From the NCBI GenBank assembly GCA_001899205.1, contig MKVL01000023.1, positions 1-64,000 on the forward strand: a DNA stretch of 64,000 bases, read 5' to 3'. A program made the position numbers and the translations under genes. The notes below the pieces were generated by a model, which had not been told where the DNA came from, ran no database searches, and saw only the letters and a list, made by a program, of their open reading frames with translations. Positions 48,193-58,940 of this stretch are shown one piece after another; position 1 is the stretch's first letter; every line of letters begins with the position of its first letter. This DNA is from Mesorhizobium sp. 65-26 (lineage in GTDB: Bacteria > Pseudomonadota > Alphaproteobacteria > Rhizobiales > Rhizobiaceae).

Positions 48193-48227
48193 CCTTCTCC
48201 CTGTTTCCCCACGGGGAGAAATGCCTC
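48193..48227. repeat. Intergenic palindromic repeat, family A, partial copy 3
   Basis: CCTTCTCCCTGTTTCCCCAC followed by GGGGAGAAATGCC matches the stem of the element at 41931-41980 but is imperfect, and the GATGAGG tail is missing. Confidence 0.5.
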
Positions 48228-48249
48228 AACCGGCTCAGTCCGGAAGATT

Positions 48250-48858
48250 TCACCCCACCCATTCGATCGGCACGTGCCCGGGATCCTTCTCGACGCGGCC
48301 CAGCCATTCCGCCACGGCCGGATAGGCATCCAGCTGGAAGCCGCCCGTCTCGGCGCTATGGGTGTAGGCGTAGAGCGCGATGTCGGCGACGCTGAAGCCC
48401 TTGCCGGCGAAGAAGGCGTTGGCCTCGAGATGCCGGTTCATGACGCCGAGCGCCTTGTTGCCGCGCTCCAGTGTCAGCGCCAGCCGTTCCGGCGTGGCGT
48501 CCTTGGCCCGTTCCGGGAAGGTGAGGAGCGCCTTGCGCACGGCAATGTAGGGCTCATGGCTGTACTGTTCGAAGAACAACCACTGATAGGCCAGCGCGCG
48601 CTCGTACCTGTCGGCGGGCAGGAAGCGGGTGCCCTCGGCGAGGTAGAGCAGGATGGCGTTGGATTCCGCGATGCGCCGGCCGTCGTCGAGCTCCAGCAGC
48701 GGCACCATGGCGTTGGGGTTCTTGGCGACGAAATCGGCCTTTCGCGTCTCGCCCGTATGCGAGCTCACCTCGACCAGGGTGAAAGGAATGCCGAGCTTGG
48801 CCATCAGCAGGCGCGGCTTGTAGCAATTGCCGCTATCGATCATGTCATAGAGTATCAT
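48250..48858 (-). CDS. Glutathione S-transferase family protein
   Basis: A 202-aa GST. The thioredoxin-like N-terminal domain begins MILYDMIDSGNCYKPRLLMAKLG and has the gamma-glutamyl binding ESNAILLYLAEG; the helical C-terminal domain has FSVADIALYAYTH, the N-capping box of GSTs. The Ser/Asn-Cys at residues 9-12 could be the thiol-activating position. The substrate is not predictable. Solitary gene, opposite in direction to cspA. Confidence 0.88.
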   Translation of the reverse strand: MILYDMIDSGNCYKPRLLMAKLGIPFTLVEVSSHTGETRKADFVAKNPNAMVPLLELDDGRRIAESNAILLYLAEGTRFLPADRYERALAYQWLFFEQYSHEPYIAVRKALLTFPERAKDATPERLALTLERGNKALGVMNRHLEANAFFAGKGFSVADIALYAYTHSAETGGFQLDAYPAVAEWLGRVEKDPGHVPIEWVG

Positions 48859-48998
48859 GGGCCCTCACTTGTCCCGCGCGACGATCGACCGGTGCATGCA
48901 GCCCAAAGCGCGCGGTGGCTTCAGGCAGGCGGCATCCACGCCGAAGGCTCTACCGCGCGGCGCCCGGGCTCATCCAGTGATTTGTTTTGGCGCAACCA

Positions 48999-49859
48999 TC
49001 AGCGCCGCTGATGCAACGGCACGACCTTGCTGTCCCTGCCCAGCAGCGCGTCGACGGACAGCGGTTCCTCGTCGAAGAAGGTGCCGGCAAGCGCCGGCCT
49101 GGCGAGCAGGAAGCCCTGGAGCAGGTCGACCCCGCCTTCCAGCGCCACGCGCAGATGACCGGGCTGCTCGATGCCCTCGACCAGCACCTTGGCGCCACGG
49201 TCATGCAGCGACGAGACGAGCGGCCGGAAGAACCGCTCGGCGGCGGCATGGCGGCAGAATTCGGCGAACCACGCACCGTCGATCTTGACGATGTCAGGCC
49301 GCAGCAGGCCGACGCGCTCCTCCGTGGAATGGCCGGTGCCGAAATCGTCGATGGCGATGCGGATGCCGTCGCGCCGCATCTCGCGCACCAGCCTGGACAG
49401 CAGGGCGTCGTCGGCCGCCTGCTCGGTGACCTCGCAGACCAGCATGCCCGGATGAAGGTCGAAATCGGCCAGGTGGCGCGTCATCAGCCTGATCTCGGCC
49501 AGCGCCCGCCCCGGATGATCGTTGACCAGCGGATTGTAGTTGAAGAACAGGTCGAGCCCGTCGACGCCGATATTGCCGAAATTCCTGAGATGCAGCATCC
49601 GGCACATGGTCTCGACATAGAGCCTGTCCGGCGTCGGCACACCGTCGAAGAAGGTTCTTGGCGCGCACGCGCGCCCGGCACGGTGCGGCTCGATCAGGCC
49701 CTCGACGGCAACCGCCGCCAGCTGGCCATCGCGCGGCGCGAAGATCGGCTGGTAGGCGCTGCGCAGCCGGAAAGGCTCGTAGACGCCGTAGGCAATGCCC
49801 ACTTCGTCGACGAAGATCGCCGCGTCGACGTCGCGGCGCCGTTCCTTTGGCGGGCTCAT
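48999..49859 (-). CDS. EAL-domain protein, probable c-di-GMP phosphodiesterase (second of pair)
   Basis: A 286-aa stand-alone EAL domain. Catalytic signature residues can be traced: AVEGLIEP (EGL in place of EAL), FFNYNP, CEVTEQ, IDDFGTGHST, VKIDGAWF, VEGIEQ and QGFLLARP. All metal- and c-di-GMP-binding acidic residues seem kept, so activity is plausible. Its ATG overlaps the stop of a sister EAL gene (49856-50743) as ATGA. No sensor or membrane domain is present. Confidence 0.87.
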   Translation of the reverse strand: MSPPKERRRDVDAAIFVDEVGIAYGVYEPFRLRSAYQPIFAPRDGQLAAVAVEGLIEPHRAGRACAPRTFFDGVPTPDRLYVETMCRMLHLRNFGNIGVDGLDLFFNYNPLVNDHPGRALAEIRLMTRHLADFDLHPGMLVCEVTEQAADDALLSRLVREMRRDGIRIAIDDFGTGHSTEERVGLLRPDIVKIDGAWFAEFCRHAAAERFFRPLVSSLHDRGAKVLVEGIEQPGHLRVALEGGVDLLQGFLLARPALAGTFFDEEPLSVDALLGRDSKVVPLHQRR

Positions 49860-50743
49860 GGCGTCACTCTGCGCCCGAAAGCCTTGGCCGGTCGCGCGGG
49901 CTGGTGCGCCGGCGCGGCGGCGGGCTTCGACTCCACCGCGGGCTCCGGCTTGTCCTTGCCGAAGACATGGAAGCTGGTGGGCGCGAGCTCCGGTCGCGCC
50001 AGCACGTAGCCCTGCACCATCGAGGCGCCCGACTTCTCCGCGAGCTCGAGCTGCCAGCCCTCCTCGAGACCTTCGAACACCGTGCGGATACCCTGGTCCT
50101 CGAAGCTCGCCACCATGGTCCTCAGCAGCGCGAAACCGGCGCCGGATTCCATGAGCTGCGTGATCCAGTTGGCGTCGAATTTGACGATATCGGGTTGCAG
50201 TTCCTTGATGCGGCCGATGTCGGAATCGTCGGAGCCATAGTCGTCGACAGCGATGCGGAAGCCGTTGCCGCGCAGGGCCGCGACGAAATTGAACAGCGTC
50301 TCGCGCGAGGTCGAGCGCTGCTCTGTCACCTCGCACACGACGCGGCGCGGATCGATGCCCGCCTCGTGCAGCACCAGCCGCGTCTCGCGCAGGGCGTTTT
50401 CGGCGACTGTTCGCTCGGTGAAGACGGAAGGGTCGAAATTGATGAAGATCGAAGGCTCCCTGGGCAGGCAGGCGCCGGCATTGAGCAGGTGCAGCGTGCG
50501 GGTCAACGCCTCGACATGCAGCCGATCGGAAACGGGGCATGTGCTGAAGAAGGTCATCGGCGATACAGGCTCGCCATCGCGGAACGGCCGGATCAGCCCC
50601 TCGAAGGCGGCGACCGACAGCTTGCCCTCGTTGAACGCGAAGATCGGCTGGAAGGCGCTCTGCAACGTATAGATGCCCCACACCCCCGAGGTGGTGCCGT
50701 CGTCATGACGGATGATATGGGCAAGTCCGATGCTGCGCGACAA
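49856..50743 (-). CDS. EAL-domain protein, probable c-di-GMP phosphodiesterase (first of pair)
   Basis: A 295-aa EAL domain paralogous to its downstream neighbour. Motifs: AAFEGLIRPF, FINFDPS, CEVTEQ, VDDYGSDDSD (DDYG instead of DDFG), VKFDANW, FEGLEE and QGYVLARP. An Ala/Pro/Lys-rich tail of about 30 residues follows. No transmembrane or GGDEF part. The pair probably arose by duplication and is made from one mRNA. Confidence 0.87.
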   Translation of the reverse strand: MSRSIGLAHIIRHDDGTTSGVWGIYTLQSAFQPIFAFNEGKLSVAAFEGLIRPFRDGEPVSPMTFFSTCPVSDRLHVEALTRTLHLLNAGACLPREPSIFINFDPSVFTERTVAENALRETRLVLHEAGIDPRRVVCEVTEQRSTSRETLFNFVAALRGNGFRIAVDDYGSDDSDIGRIKELQPDIVKFDANWITQLMESGAGFALLRTMVASFEDQGIRTVFEGLEEGWQLELAEKSGASMVQGYVLARPELAPTSFHVFGKDKPEPAVESKPAAAPAHQPARPAKAFGRRVTP

Positions 50744-52301
<1,558 letters not shown>

Positions 52302-52330
52302 GCGGCCCGGCCCTCCGGTCCAGACAAGCA

Positions 52331-52358
52331 AAACCCGGCCCTCGCGGCCGGGTTTTTC
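52331..52358 (+). terminator. Rho-independent terminator after aatA
   Basis: AAACCCGGCC-CTCGC-GGCCGGGTTT with further T residues: a 10-bp stem and U tract 30 bp after the stop. It probably also serves the convergent MFS gene. Confidence 0.9.
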
Positions 52359-52389
52359 TTTGGGAGGGAGCCCGAGGGCCTGTCTTGAT

Positions 52390-53898
52390 CTAGCCGGCCT
52401 GGCGCGCCGTGCGCGCCTCGGCCGGCACCAGCACCGCGAGCAGCAGTGCCGCGGTGAGCAGCGCGACGATTGCCGCCGTCAGCGTGGCGGCATGGAAGCC
52501 GCTGGCATAGGCCTCGGTGAACAGCCTGCGCAAGCCCTCCTCGCCGAGTGCGCCGCTGGCGGAGAAATCATGCTGGAAGACCGCCGCGCGGGCGACCGCC
52601 TCGGGATTGGCAACCCCGGCATCGGCGAGACGGCCCGTCAGCAGGCTGGTCGCGCGCATGCTCATCAGCGCGCCGAGCAAAGCGATGCCGATGGCGGTGC
52701 CGCTCTGGCGTGTGGCATTGATGACGGCCGAGACCATGCCCGAGCGTTCGCGCGGGGCGTAGGACATCGCCGCCGTATTGCTGCTGGGCACCGCCAGCGC
52801 GTTGCCGAAGCCCCCCAGGGCAAACAACAGACCGATGGCCAGATAGGGCGTCGTTGGACCCGCCCAGCACATGCCGAGCATGGAGACGCCGAAGGCGGCA
52901 TAGCCCGCCGTCATCACCGTCGTCAGGCCATAGCGCGCGCCGAGCCGGCCGACCAGCGGCGAAACCAGCATCTGCAGGACGAAGATCGGCGCCATGCGCA
53001 GGCCGGTCTGCGTCGGCGACCAGCCCTGCGCCTGCTGCAGGAACATCGAAAAGAGGAAGACGCTGCTGTAGGAGGCAAGGCCGAGGCTGAAGGAGGCGAC
53101 GTTGGCGACTGCGAAACGCACGTCGCGGAACAGGCTGAGCGGCAGCATCGGCTTCGGCGTGCGCATCTCGAAGACGAGGAATGCTATGAGCCCGACGACG
53201 CCGAGGATCAGTGTCGTCAGGGTCCAGCGGTCGCCCCAGCCGTGTTCGCCCGCCGAGATCAGCCCGAAGGTCAGCGCGCCCAGCCACACGATGCTGAGGG
53301 CAAGGCCGACGAGGTCGAGATGCGCGTGCTCGGGATGCGATGTCTCGTTGATCGAGAATGCGCCGAGCACGAGCGTCGCCAGCCCGATCGGCAGGTTGAT
53401 CAGGAAAATGCTCTGCCAGCCCGCCATCTCCACCAGTATGCCGCCGATGATCGGGCCGACCAGCAGCGAGACGCCGGCGAAGGACGCCCAGCCGCCGATG
53501 ACGCCGGCGCGCTCGCGGGCATCCGGGAAAGCCTGCGTGAGGATCGACAGCGCGCCCGGAATAAGCAGCGCCCCAGCAATGCCCTGCACCACCCGCCCGG
53601 CGAGCAGCACCGGCAGATTGGGCGCGAAGGCGCAGATCGCCGAGCCCAGCACGAAGATGCCGACCCCGGCCAGCCAGGAACGCTTGCGGCCATAGCGGTC
53701 GCCGATCAGGCCGGCGGACAGCATGAAGGCCGACAGGCACAGCGTGTAGGCGTCGACCACCCATTGCAGGCCGCCGAAATCGATGCGCAGCGCCTTCTGC
53801 ATGGCCGGCAGCGCGACATTGACGATGCTGACGTCGAGCAACGCGACGAACGTGCCGAGATAGACAGCGGCGACGAGGGGTAGGCGACGTTTGGGCAT
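52390..53898 (-). CDS. EmrB/QacA-type MFS drug efflux transporter
   Basis: A 502-aa, 14-helix DHA2 transporter: YLGTFVALLDVSIVNVALP (motif D1), LSAGLIGDRYGRKRSWLAG (motif A), GVSLLVGPIIGGILVEMAGW (motif C). No membrane fusion partner is adjacent, so it likely exports drugs into the periplasm. ATG 53898 is used; a GTG at 53904 is two codons upstream. A TetR gene is divergent and a TetR-like palindrome sits just before this gene. Confidence 0.88.
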   Translation of the reverse strand: MPKRRLPLVAAVYLGTFVALLDVSIVNVALPAMQKALRIDFGGLQWVVDAYTLCLSAFMLSAGLIGDRYGRKRSWLAGVGIFVLGSAICAFAPNLPVLLAGRVVQGIAGALLIPGALSILTQAFPDARERAGVIGGWASFAGVSLLVGPIIGGILVEMAGWQSIFLINLPIGLATLVLGAFSINETSHPEHAHLDLVGLALSIVWLGALTFGLISAGEHGWGDRWTLTTLILGVVGLIAFLVFEMRTPKPMLPLSLFRDVRFAVANVASFSLGLASYSSVFLFSMFLQQAQGWSPTQTGLRMAPIFVLQMLVSPLVGRLGARYGLTTVMTAGYAAFGVSMLGMCWAGPTTPYLAIGLLFALGGFGNALAVPSSNTAAMSYAPRERSGMVSAVINATRQSGTAIGIALLGALMSMRATSLLTGRLADAGVANPEAVARAAVFQHDFSASGALGEEGLRRLFTEAYASGFHAATLTAAIVALLTAALLLAVLVPAEARTARQAG

Positions 53899-53939
53899 CA
53901 GCACACCAAAAACATGATTATTGAACTCATCTATATGAA

Positions 53940-53956
53940 TGACCGACGGTCAGTCA
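53940..53956. promoter_or_regulatory. Probable TetR operator
   Basis: TGACCG-A-CGGTCA (53940-53952), extended by GTCA to 53956, reads TGACTGACCGTCGGTCA on the other strand, a typical TetR-family dyad. It is 42 bp upstream of the MFS start. Confidence 0.6.
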
Positions 53957-54028
53957 ATTGATGTAAGTGATTTTGGAATCATTATAAAAGTCTTGTGGAA
54001 CGCGCCAGAAGCAGCATAGTGCATAACA

Positions 54029-54670
54029 ATGCGCCAGGGTGATGACCATGCGCGGACGCGCAATCCTGTGACCATCAGGAAGAACGCGCCGAGACCGCGG
54101 ACCAAGCCGGCCGAGACGCGCCGGGACGAGCTGCTTGCGGCCGCCACCGCGCTGTTCGTCGCCAAGGGCGTGGGGCCGACGACGATCGACGAGATCGCCG
54201 CGCGAGCCGATGTCGCCAAGGGCACGGTCTATATCTACTTCCCCTCGAAGGACGATCTGGTCGCGGCGCTGCGCGAGCGTTTCGTGGCCGGTTTTCGTGC
54301 TCGCATCCGCGCGGCGATCGAGGCGCGGCCGGCGGCGGACTGGACGGGCCGGCTGGAAGGCTGCGTCCGCGCCGGCATTGACGCCTATCTCGATGACCAC
54401 CCCCTGCACGACGTCGTCTTCCACGACCATCGCCCCGACCAGCGGCGCATGAAGAGCGACAATCCCGTGCTCGCCGACATTGCGGGCCTGCTCGAGTCCG
54501 GCGCGCGCGCCGGCGCCTGGACGGTCGACGATCCAGACCTCGCCGCCATCGTGCTCTTCCAGGGCATGCATGGCGCGGTCGACAAGGCGATCGACGAAGG
54601 TGTTCGCGACGGCGCCGAGCTGGCCGGCAAGCTCTCGGCGCTTTTTCTTGGGATGCTGCGGGCGCGGTAG
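54029..54670 (+). CDS. TetR-family regulator of the divergent MFS pump
   Basis: A TetR protein of up to 213 aa. The DNA-binding part is RRDELLAAATALFVAKGVGPT and IDEIAARADVAKGTVYIYFPSKDDL; the rest is the helical ligand domain. The exact start is unsettled: ATG 54029 gives a 30-residue basic leader, while GTG 54068 would shorten it by 13; neither has a clear ribosome site. Divergent arrangement with the QacA-like pump and the palindrome at 53940 point to a classic repressor-pump pair. Confidence 0.86.
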   Translation: MRQGDDHARTRNPVTIRKNAPRPRTKPAETRRDELLAAATALFVAKGVGPTTIDEIAARADVAKGTVYIYFPSKDDLVAALRERFVAGFRARIRAAIEARPAADWTGRLEGCVRAGIDAYLDDHPLHDVVFHDHRPDQRRMKSDNPVLADIAGLLESGARAGAWTVDDPDLAAIVLFQGMHGAVDKAIDEGVRDGAELAGKLSALFLGMLRAR

Positions 54671-54826
54671 CGCGGCCATGCGCGGGTCGGGCGAAGCCAG
54701 CGCGGTCCTTAACCATGACCGGGCAAGCCTCGCGGGGGCCGGCGCGAAACGCCGCCGGCCGGGATTGCCTCAATGGCTTTTTAACGCCTGCCAACCTAGT
54801 GCTCCGGTAGCCTCCGGGAGCACACG

Positions 54827-56353
54827 ATGAGCATACTGGCGACGATCAAGGATCACAGCGGCAGGATCTATCGCGGCATCCAGTCGCTGCTTTTGCTCGC
54901 CATCGGCGCGACGGCGATGGGCGCCCTCGGCATATCGAGGAACCCCTCTTCCGGCGGCGCCTTTGCGATCTCGATCGTGGCGACCGCGCTCGCGCTCATG
55001 GCGCTGATGTATATGCGCAGCAACATCGTCCAGCGCCTGCGCTCGGCCGCTGCCGCCGAGGCCGAGAAACATCATCTTCTCGTGCGCGATGCGGTGACCG
55101 GCGCGATGACACGCCGCTACTTCCTGGAGACGCTCGGCGAAGGCCTCGGCACCTTGCGCAGCCGGCGCGACGCCGCGCTGCTGCTCATCGACCTCGACCA
55201 CTTCAAGCAGCTCAACGACACGTTCGGACACCAGTTCGGCGATCTCGCGCTCGCCCATCTGGTGCGTGTCGCCGGCCAGGTCTTCGCCAAGGCCACGGTC
55301 GGCCGTCTCGGCGGCGACGAATTCGGCGTCATCGTCCCGCACGCCAACCTCGCCGTCATCAACCGGCAGGTCCAGCAACTGCTCAACGCCATGCGCACCG
55401 GCAAGCTGCACGAGGGCAAGGTCATCCCGCTCTCCGTGTCGGTCGGCGTGGCCCTGGCCCCCATCCACGCATCGACCGCCTCGGATCTCATGCTGCTCGC
55501 CGACCTGGCGCTCTACGAAAGCAAGGCGGCCGGACGCGGCAAGGCGACGGTCTTCGACGAAGAGATGCTGTCGGACAAGCGCTACCGCAGGCTTGTCGAA
55601 CGGGAATTGCGCGCCGCTATCTATCTCGGCGAGCTCGAACTCCACTACCAGCCGATCGTCGACACCGACGGCGCGGTCCGCGCGTTCGAAGGGCTGGTGC
55701 GCTGGCGCCATCCGGTGCGCGGCCTGATCTCGCCGGCCGAATTCATCCCCATCGCCGAGCGCTCGACATTGATCGACATGCTCGGCGAATGGGTGTTCCG
55801 GCGCGCCTGCGCCGACGTCGGACATCTGGGCCGGCGCATCGGCTTCAACGTCTCGGGCGAGCAGTTGAAACGCGACGAGATCGTCTCGATGTGCGAGCGC
55901 GTGCTGCGCGAGACCGGCTGCTCGGCCACGCAGTTCGTCATCGAGATAACCGAGACGGTGGCGACGGCCGCGACACCCGAAATCCTCGGGCGCTTGGAGG
56001 CCCTGCGCGGCCTCGGCTTCCACATCGCGCTCGACGATTTCGGCACCGGCCACTGCGGCTTCAACTATCTGAAGACCCTGCCCGTCGACAGCGTCAAGAT
56101 CGACCGCTCCTACGTCAGCAGCCTCATCAACGACCGCGTCGCGCAGATCTTCGTCTCGGCGCTGGCGCAGATCGCCGGCATCCAGGACATCACCATCGTC
56201 GCCGAAGGCGTCGAGACGGAGGAAGAATTCACCCTAGCCAGGGCCGCCGGCTGCCGCCGCTTCCAGGGCTATCTCTTCGGCCGGCCGGTGCCGCTGGAAG
56301 AGATCGGCGCCTCGGCGCGGGCGTCGTCCGTCCCGCGGCTGCTGACTGCCTGA
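54827..56353 (+). CDS. Membrane-anchored GGDEF-EAL protein
   Basis: A 508-aa c-di-GMP enzyme. Two membrane helices (about residues 18-36 and 44-63), a GGDEF domain (about 85-240; GRLGGDEFGVIV intact) and an EAL domain (about 255-495; AFEGLVRW, FNVSGEQL, IEITET, LDDFGTGH, VKIDRSY, VAEGVET, QGYLFGRP). Both catalytic sites look complete. The sequence before GGDEF (AKATVGRL) lacks the RxxD inhibitory site. No periplasmic sensor of useful size exists between the helices. GGAGCAC precedes the start. Confidence 0.92.
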   Translation: MSILATIKDHSGRIYRGIQSLLLLAIGATAMGALGISRNPSSGGAFAISIVATALALMALMYMRSNIVQRLRSAAAAEAEKHHLLVRDAVTGAMTRRYFLETLGEGLGTLRSRRDAALLLIDLDHFKQLNDTFGHQFGDLALAHLVRVAGQVFAKATVGRLGGDEFGVIVPHANLAVINRQVQQLLNAMRTGKLHEGKVIPLSVSVGVALAPIHASTASDLMLLADLALYESKAAGRGKATVFDEEMLSDKRYRRLVERELRAAIYLGELELHYQPIVDTDGAVRAFEGLVRWRHPVRGLISPAEFIPIAERSTLIDMLGEWVFRRACADVGHLGRRIGFNVSGEQLKRDEIVSMCERVLRETGCSATQFVIEITETVATAATPEILGRLEALRGLGFHIALDDFGTGHCGFNYLKTLPVDSVKIDRSYVSSLINDRVAQIFVSALAQIAGIQDITIVAEGVETEEEFTLARAAGCRRFQGYLFGRPVPLEEIGASARASSVPRLLTA

Positions 56354-56553
56354 GCGCGCGCACCCAGCCCCCTTCCCTATTTTTCTTGCCCTGCCGGCAA
56401 ACAAGTGGGACGATGCTTTCAGGCAGGCTGTGTCAGCCCGTCCGCGACGGTCGAACAGGCCGGCCGCCGCTCACCGAAGAGTGCGATCGGACGCAAAGCC
56501 GTTTCCACTTTTGCTGATCGCGCTCCAGGGAAACGCCTGAGTGGAGGTCAGTC

Positions 56554-58605
56554 ATGGGTAATCGCGCCGGAGGACGACGCACGGGACCGAAATGCATTGC
56601 CATAGTCGGTCCCTTCGCAAGCGGTAAGACCACACTTCTCGAAGCCATATTGGCCCGCACCGGTGCCATCCCCCGCCAGAACCCGGTTTCCTCGGGCAAC
56701 ACCGTTTCAGACCATTCGCCGGAGGCGCGCGCCCACGCCATGAGCGTCGAGGCGAACGTTGCCACTACGGATTTCATGGGCGAGCAATTCACTTTCATCG
56801 ATTGCCCCGGCTCGATCGAATTCGCCTTCGAGGCCGAGCCGGTCCTGGCCGCCTGCGATATCGCCGTCGTGGTCGCCGAGGCCGATGAGAAGAAGATCCC
56901 CGCGCTGCAGCTCATCATGCGCAAGCTCGACGATCTCGGCGTGCCGCGCATCCTTTTCCTCAACAAGGTCGACAAGGCGATATCGGGCGTGCGCGACACG
57001 CTGAAGATGCTGCAGCCGACCAGCGCCGTGCCGTTGCTGCTGCGCCAGATACCGCTGCGCAAGGACGGCGTCGTCATCGGCTCGATCGATCTCGCGCTGG
57101 AGCGCGCCTACATCTACCGCGAATACGCCGAGAGCGAGGTCGCCGAGATCCCTGGCGACGACAAGGCGCGCGAACTCGAGGCGCGCTTCTCCATGCTGGA
57201 GACCCTGGCCGACCATGACGATGAGCTGATGGAGCAGTTGCTGGAGGAGGTCGAGCCGCCCAAGGACGCGATCTTCGACGATCTCGCCGCTGACCTGCGC
57301 GGCGGCGCCGTGACGCCAGTACTGATCGGCACGGCGGAGAAAGGCAACGGTGTGCTGCGGCTGCTCAAGACCATCCGCCATGACGCTCCCGACATCGACG
57401 CCACCCGCAAGCGCCTCGGCGTGCCGGATGGCGGCGCCGCCGTCGTCCAGGTGATGAAGACCATCCACACGCCGCATGGCGGCAAGCTGTCGGTCTCGCG
57501 CATCCTGTCAGGCCAGGTCGCGGACGGCTCGGAACTATGGCTCCCCGGTGGTGAGATAGCGAAAGTCTCGGGCATCTACCGCCTGCTCGGCAAGGACCAG
57601 GCCAAGCTGACCGCCGCCAGGATCGGCGACACGGTGGCGCTCGGCAAGCTCGATGCCGTAAGGACCGGCCAGACGCTGACCTCCGCCAAGGGCGGCATCA
57701 AGCCGCTGGTCGCATTCGAGCCGCCGCAACCGGTCTTCGCCTTCGCGTTGCGGCCGAAGGAGCGCAAGGACGACGTCAAGATGTCGGCAGCCATCCAGCG
57801 GCTCGCCGAGGAGGACCCCTCGCTCAGTCTCAGCCACAACCAGGACTCCGCCGAAACGGTTCTGTCGGGCCATGGCGAGATGCATCTGCGCGTGGTCCGC
57901 GAAAGGCTGGAGGGCAAGAACCAGATCGCCGTCGAAGGGCATCCGCCCGCCGTTCCCTATCGCGAGACGATCCGCAAATCGGTTCAGCAGCGCGGTCGCC
58001 ACAAGAAGCAATCCGGCGGCCACGGGCAGTTCGGCGACGTCGTCGTCGAGATCAAGCCACTGCCCCGCGGTTCAGGCTTCCAGTTCTCCGACACCATCAC
58101 CGGCGGCGTGGTGCCGAAGACCTACATCCAGTCGGTCGAGACGGGCATACGCGACTACCTGAAGTCCGGTCCGCTCGGCTTCCCGGTCGTCGACGTCGCC
58201 GTCAACCTCTCGGACGGCTCCTACCATGCGGTGGATTCCTCCGACATGGCTTTCCAGATGGCGGCGAAGCTGGCGATGAAGGAAGGCATGGCGGCCTGTT
58301 CGCCCGTGCTGCTCGAACCGGTCATGAAGGTCGAGATCGTGACACCCTCGGACGCGACGTCGAGGATCATCGCGCTCATCCCGCAGCGGCGCGGCCAGAT
58401 CCTGGGTTACGACGCGCGGCCCGACTGGCCGGGCTGGGACATCGTCGAGGCGACCATGCCGCAGGCCGAAATCGGCGACCTGATCATCGAGTTGCGCTCG
58501 GCCACGGCCGGCGTCGCCAGCTACCGCGCCAGCTTCGACCATATGGCCGAACTGACTGGGCGACTGGCCGAGGAAGCGATGAACGCGAACGGCAAGGCCG
58601 CCTGA
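56554..58605 (+). CDS. Elongation factor G paralogue (EF-G-like GTPase)
   Basis: A 683-aa translational GTPase of the divergent EF-G-like class. G1 is GPFASGKTT, G3 is DCPGS, G4 is NKVD; domain II begins near residue 300, and domains III-V follow with QRRGRHKKQSGGHGQFGDVVVEI and PQRRGQILGYDARP. Canonical EF-G has GHVDHGKTT-like G1 with His and DTPGH at G3; here G3 ends in Ser, which would affect the catalytic His. A separate main fusA should exist elsewhere. Start 56554 follows GGAGG. Function uncertain: ribosome recycling or a stress role. Confidence 0.85.
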   Translation: MGNRAGGRRTGPKCIAIVGPFASGKTTLLEAILARTGAIPRQNPVSSGNTVSDHSPEARAHAMSVEANVATTDFMGEQFTFIDCPGSIEFAFEAEPVLAACDIAVVVAEADEKKIPALQLIMRKLDDLGVPRILFLNKVDKAISGVRDTLKMLQPTSAVPLLLRQIPLRKDGVVIGSIDLALERAYIYREYAESEVAEIPGDDKARELEARFSMLETLADHDDELMEQLLEEVEPPKDAIFDDLAADLRGGAVTPVLIGTAEKGNGVLRLLKTIRHDAPDIDATRKRLGVPDGGAAVVQVMKTIHTPHGGKLSVSRILSGQVADGSELWLPGGEIAKVSGIYRLLGKDQAKLTAARIGDTVALGKLDAVRTGQTLTSAKGGIKPLVAFEPPQPVFAFALRPKERKDDVKMSAAIQRLAEEDPSLSLSHNQDSAETVLSGHGEMHLRVVRERLEGKNQIAVEGHPPAVPYRETIRKSVQQRGRHKKQSGGHGQFGDVVVEIKPLPRGSGFQFSDTITGGVVPKTYIQSVETGIRDYLKSGPLGFPVVDVAVNLSDGSYHAVDSSDMAFQMAAKLAMKEGMAACSPVLLEPVMKVEIVTPSDATSRIIALIPQRRGQILGYDARPDWPGWDIVEATMPQAEIGDLIIELRSATAGVASYRASFDHMAELTGRLAEEAMNANGKAA

Positions 58606-58643
58606 CTGGGGCTGCCCCTCGCGATGAAAAGCTGAAATGCGAA

Positions 58644-58671
58644 AACGGCGCCCGGTGATCCGGACGCCGTT
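58644..58671 (+). terminator. Hairpin downstream of the EF-G-like gene
   Basis: AACGGCG-C-CCGG-TGAT-CCGG-A-CGCCGTT forms an 11-bp interrupted stem 38 bp after the stop. The following bases are only mildly T-rich, so termination efficiency is uncertain. Confidence 0.55.
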
Positions 58672-58940
58672 CTGATTTGCGGACCGTTCTCCTGGGAGGC
58701 GAAACGGCTGGTCCGCCGCATCATGACCGGAACGTTGCTTCGGCCCAAAAAGGTTCGGACGCGGTAGCCGCCTGAGCCCGGTTCTTCCGAGTGATGCCCC
58801 CATCTCCCGGACGAACCACACCGCGTCCTATGAAACGCTTAGCAGCACCAGAGCGCATGCGGCATGTTACCCGAGGTTACATGTCACTGTTACGTGGCAA
58901 TCCGGATCGATTTTCGTTGGGCCCGGCTGATCGCGGGCAA

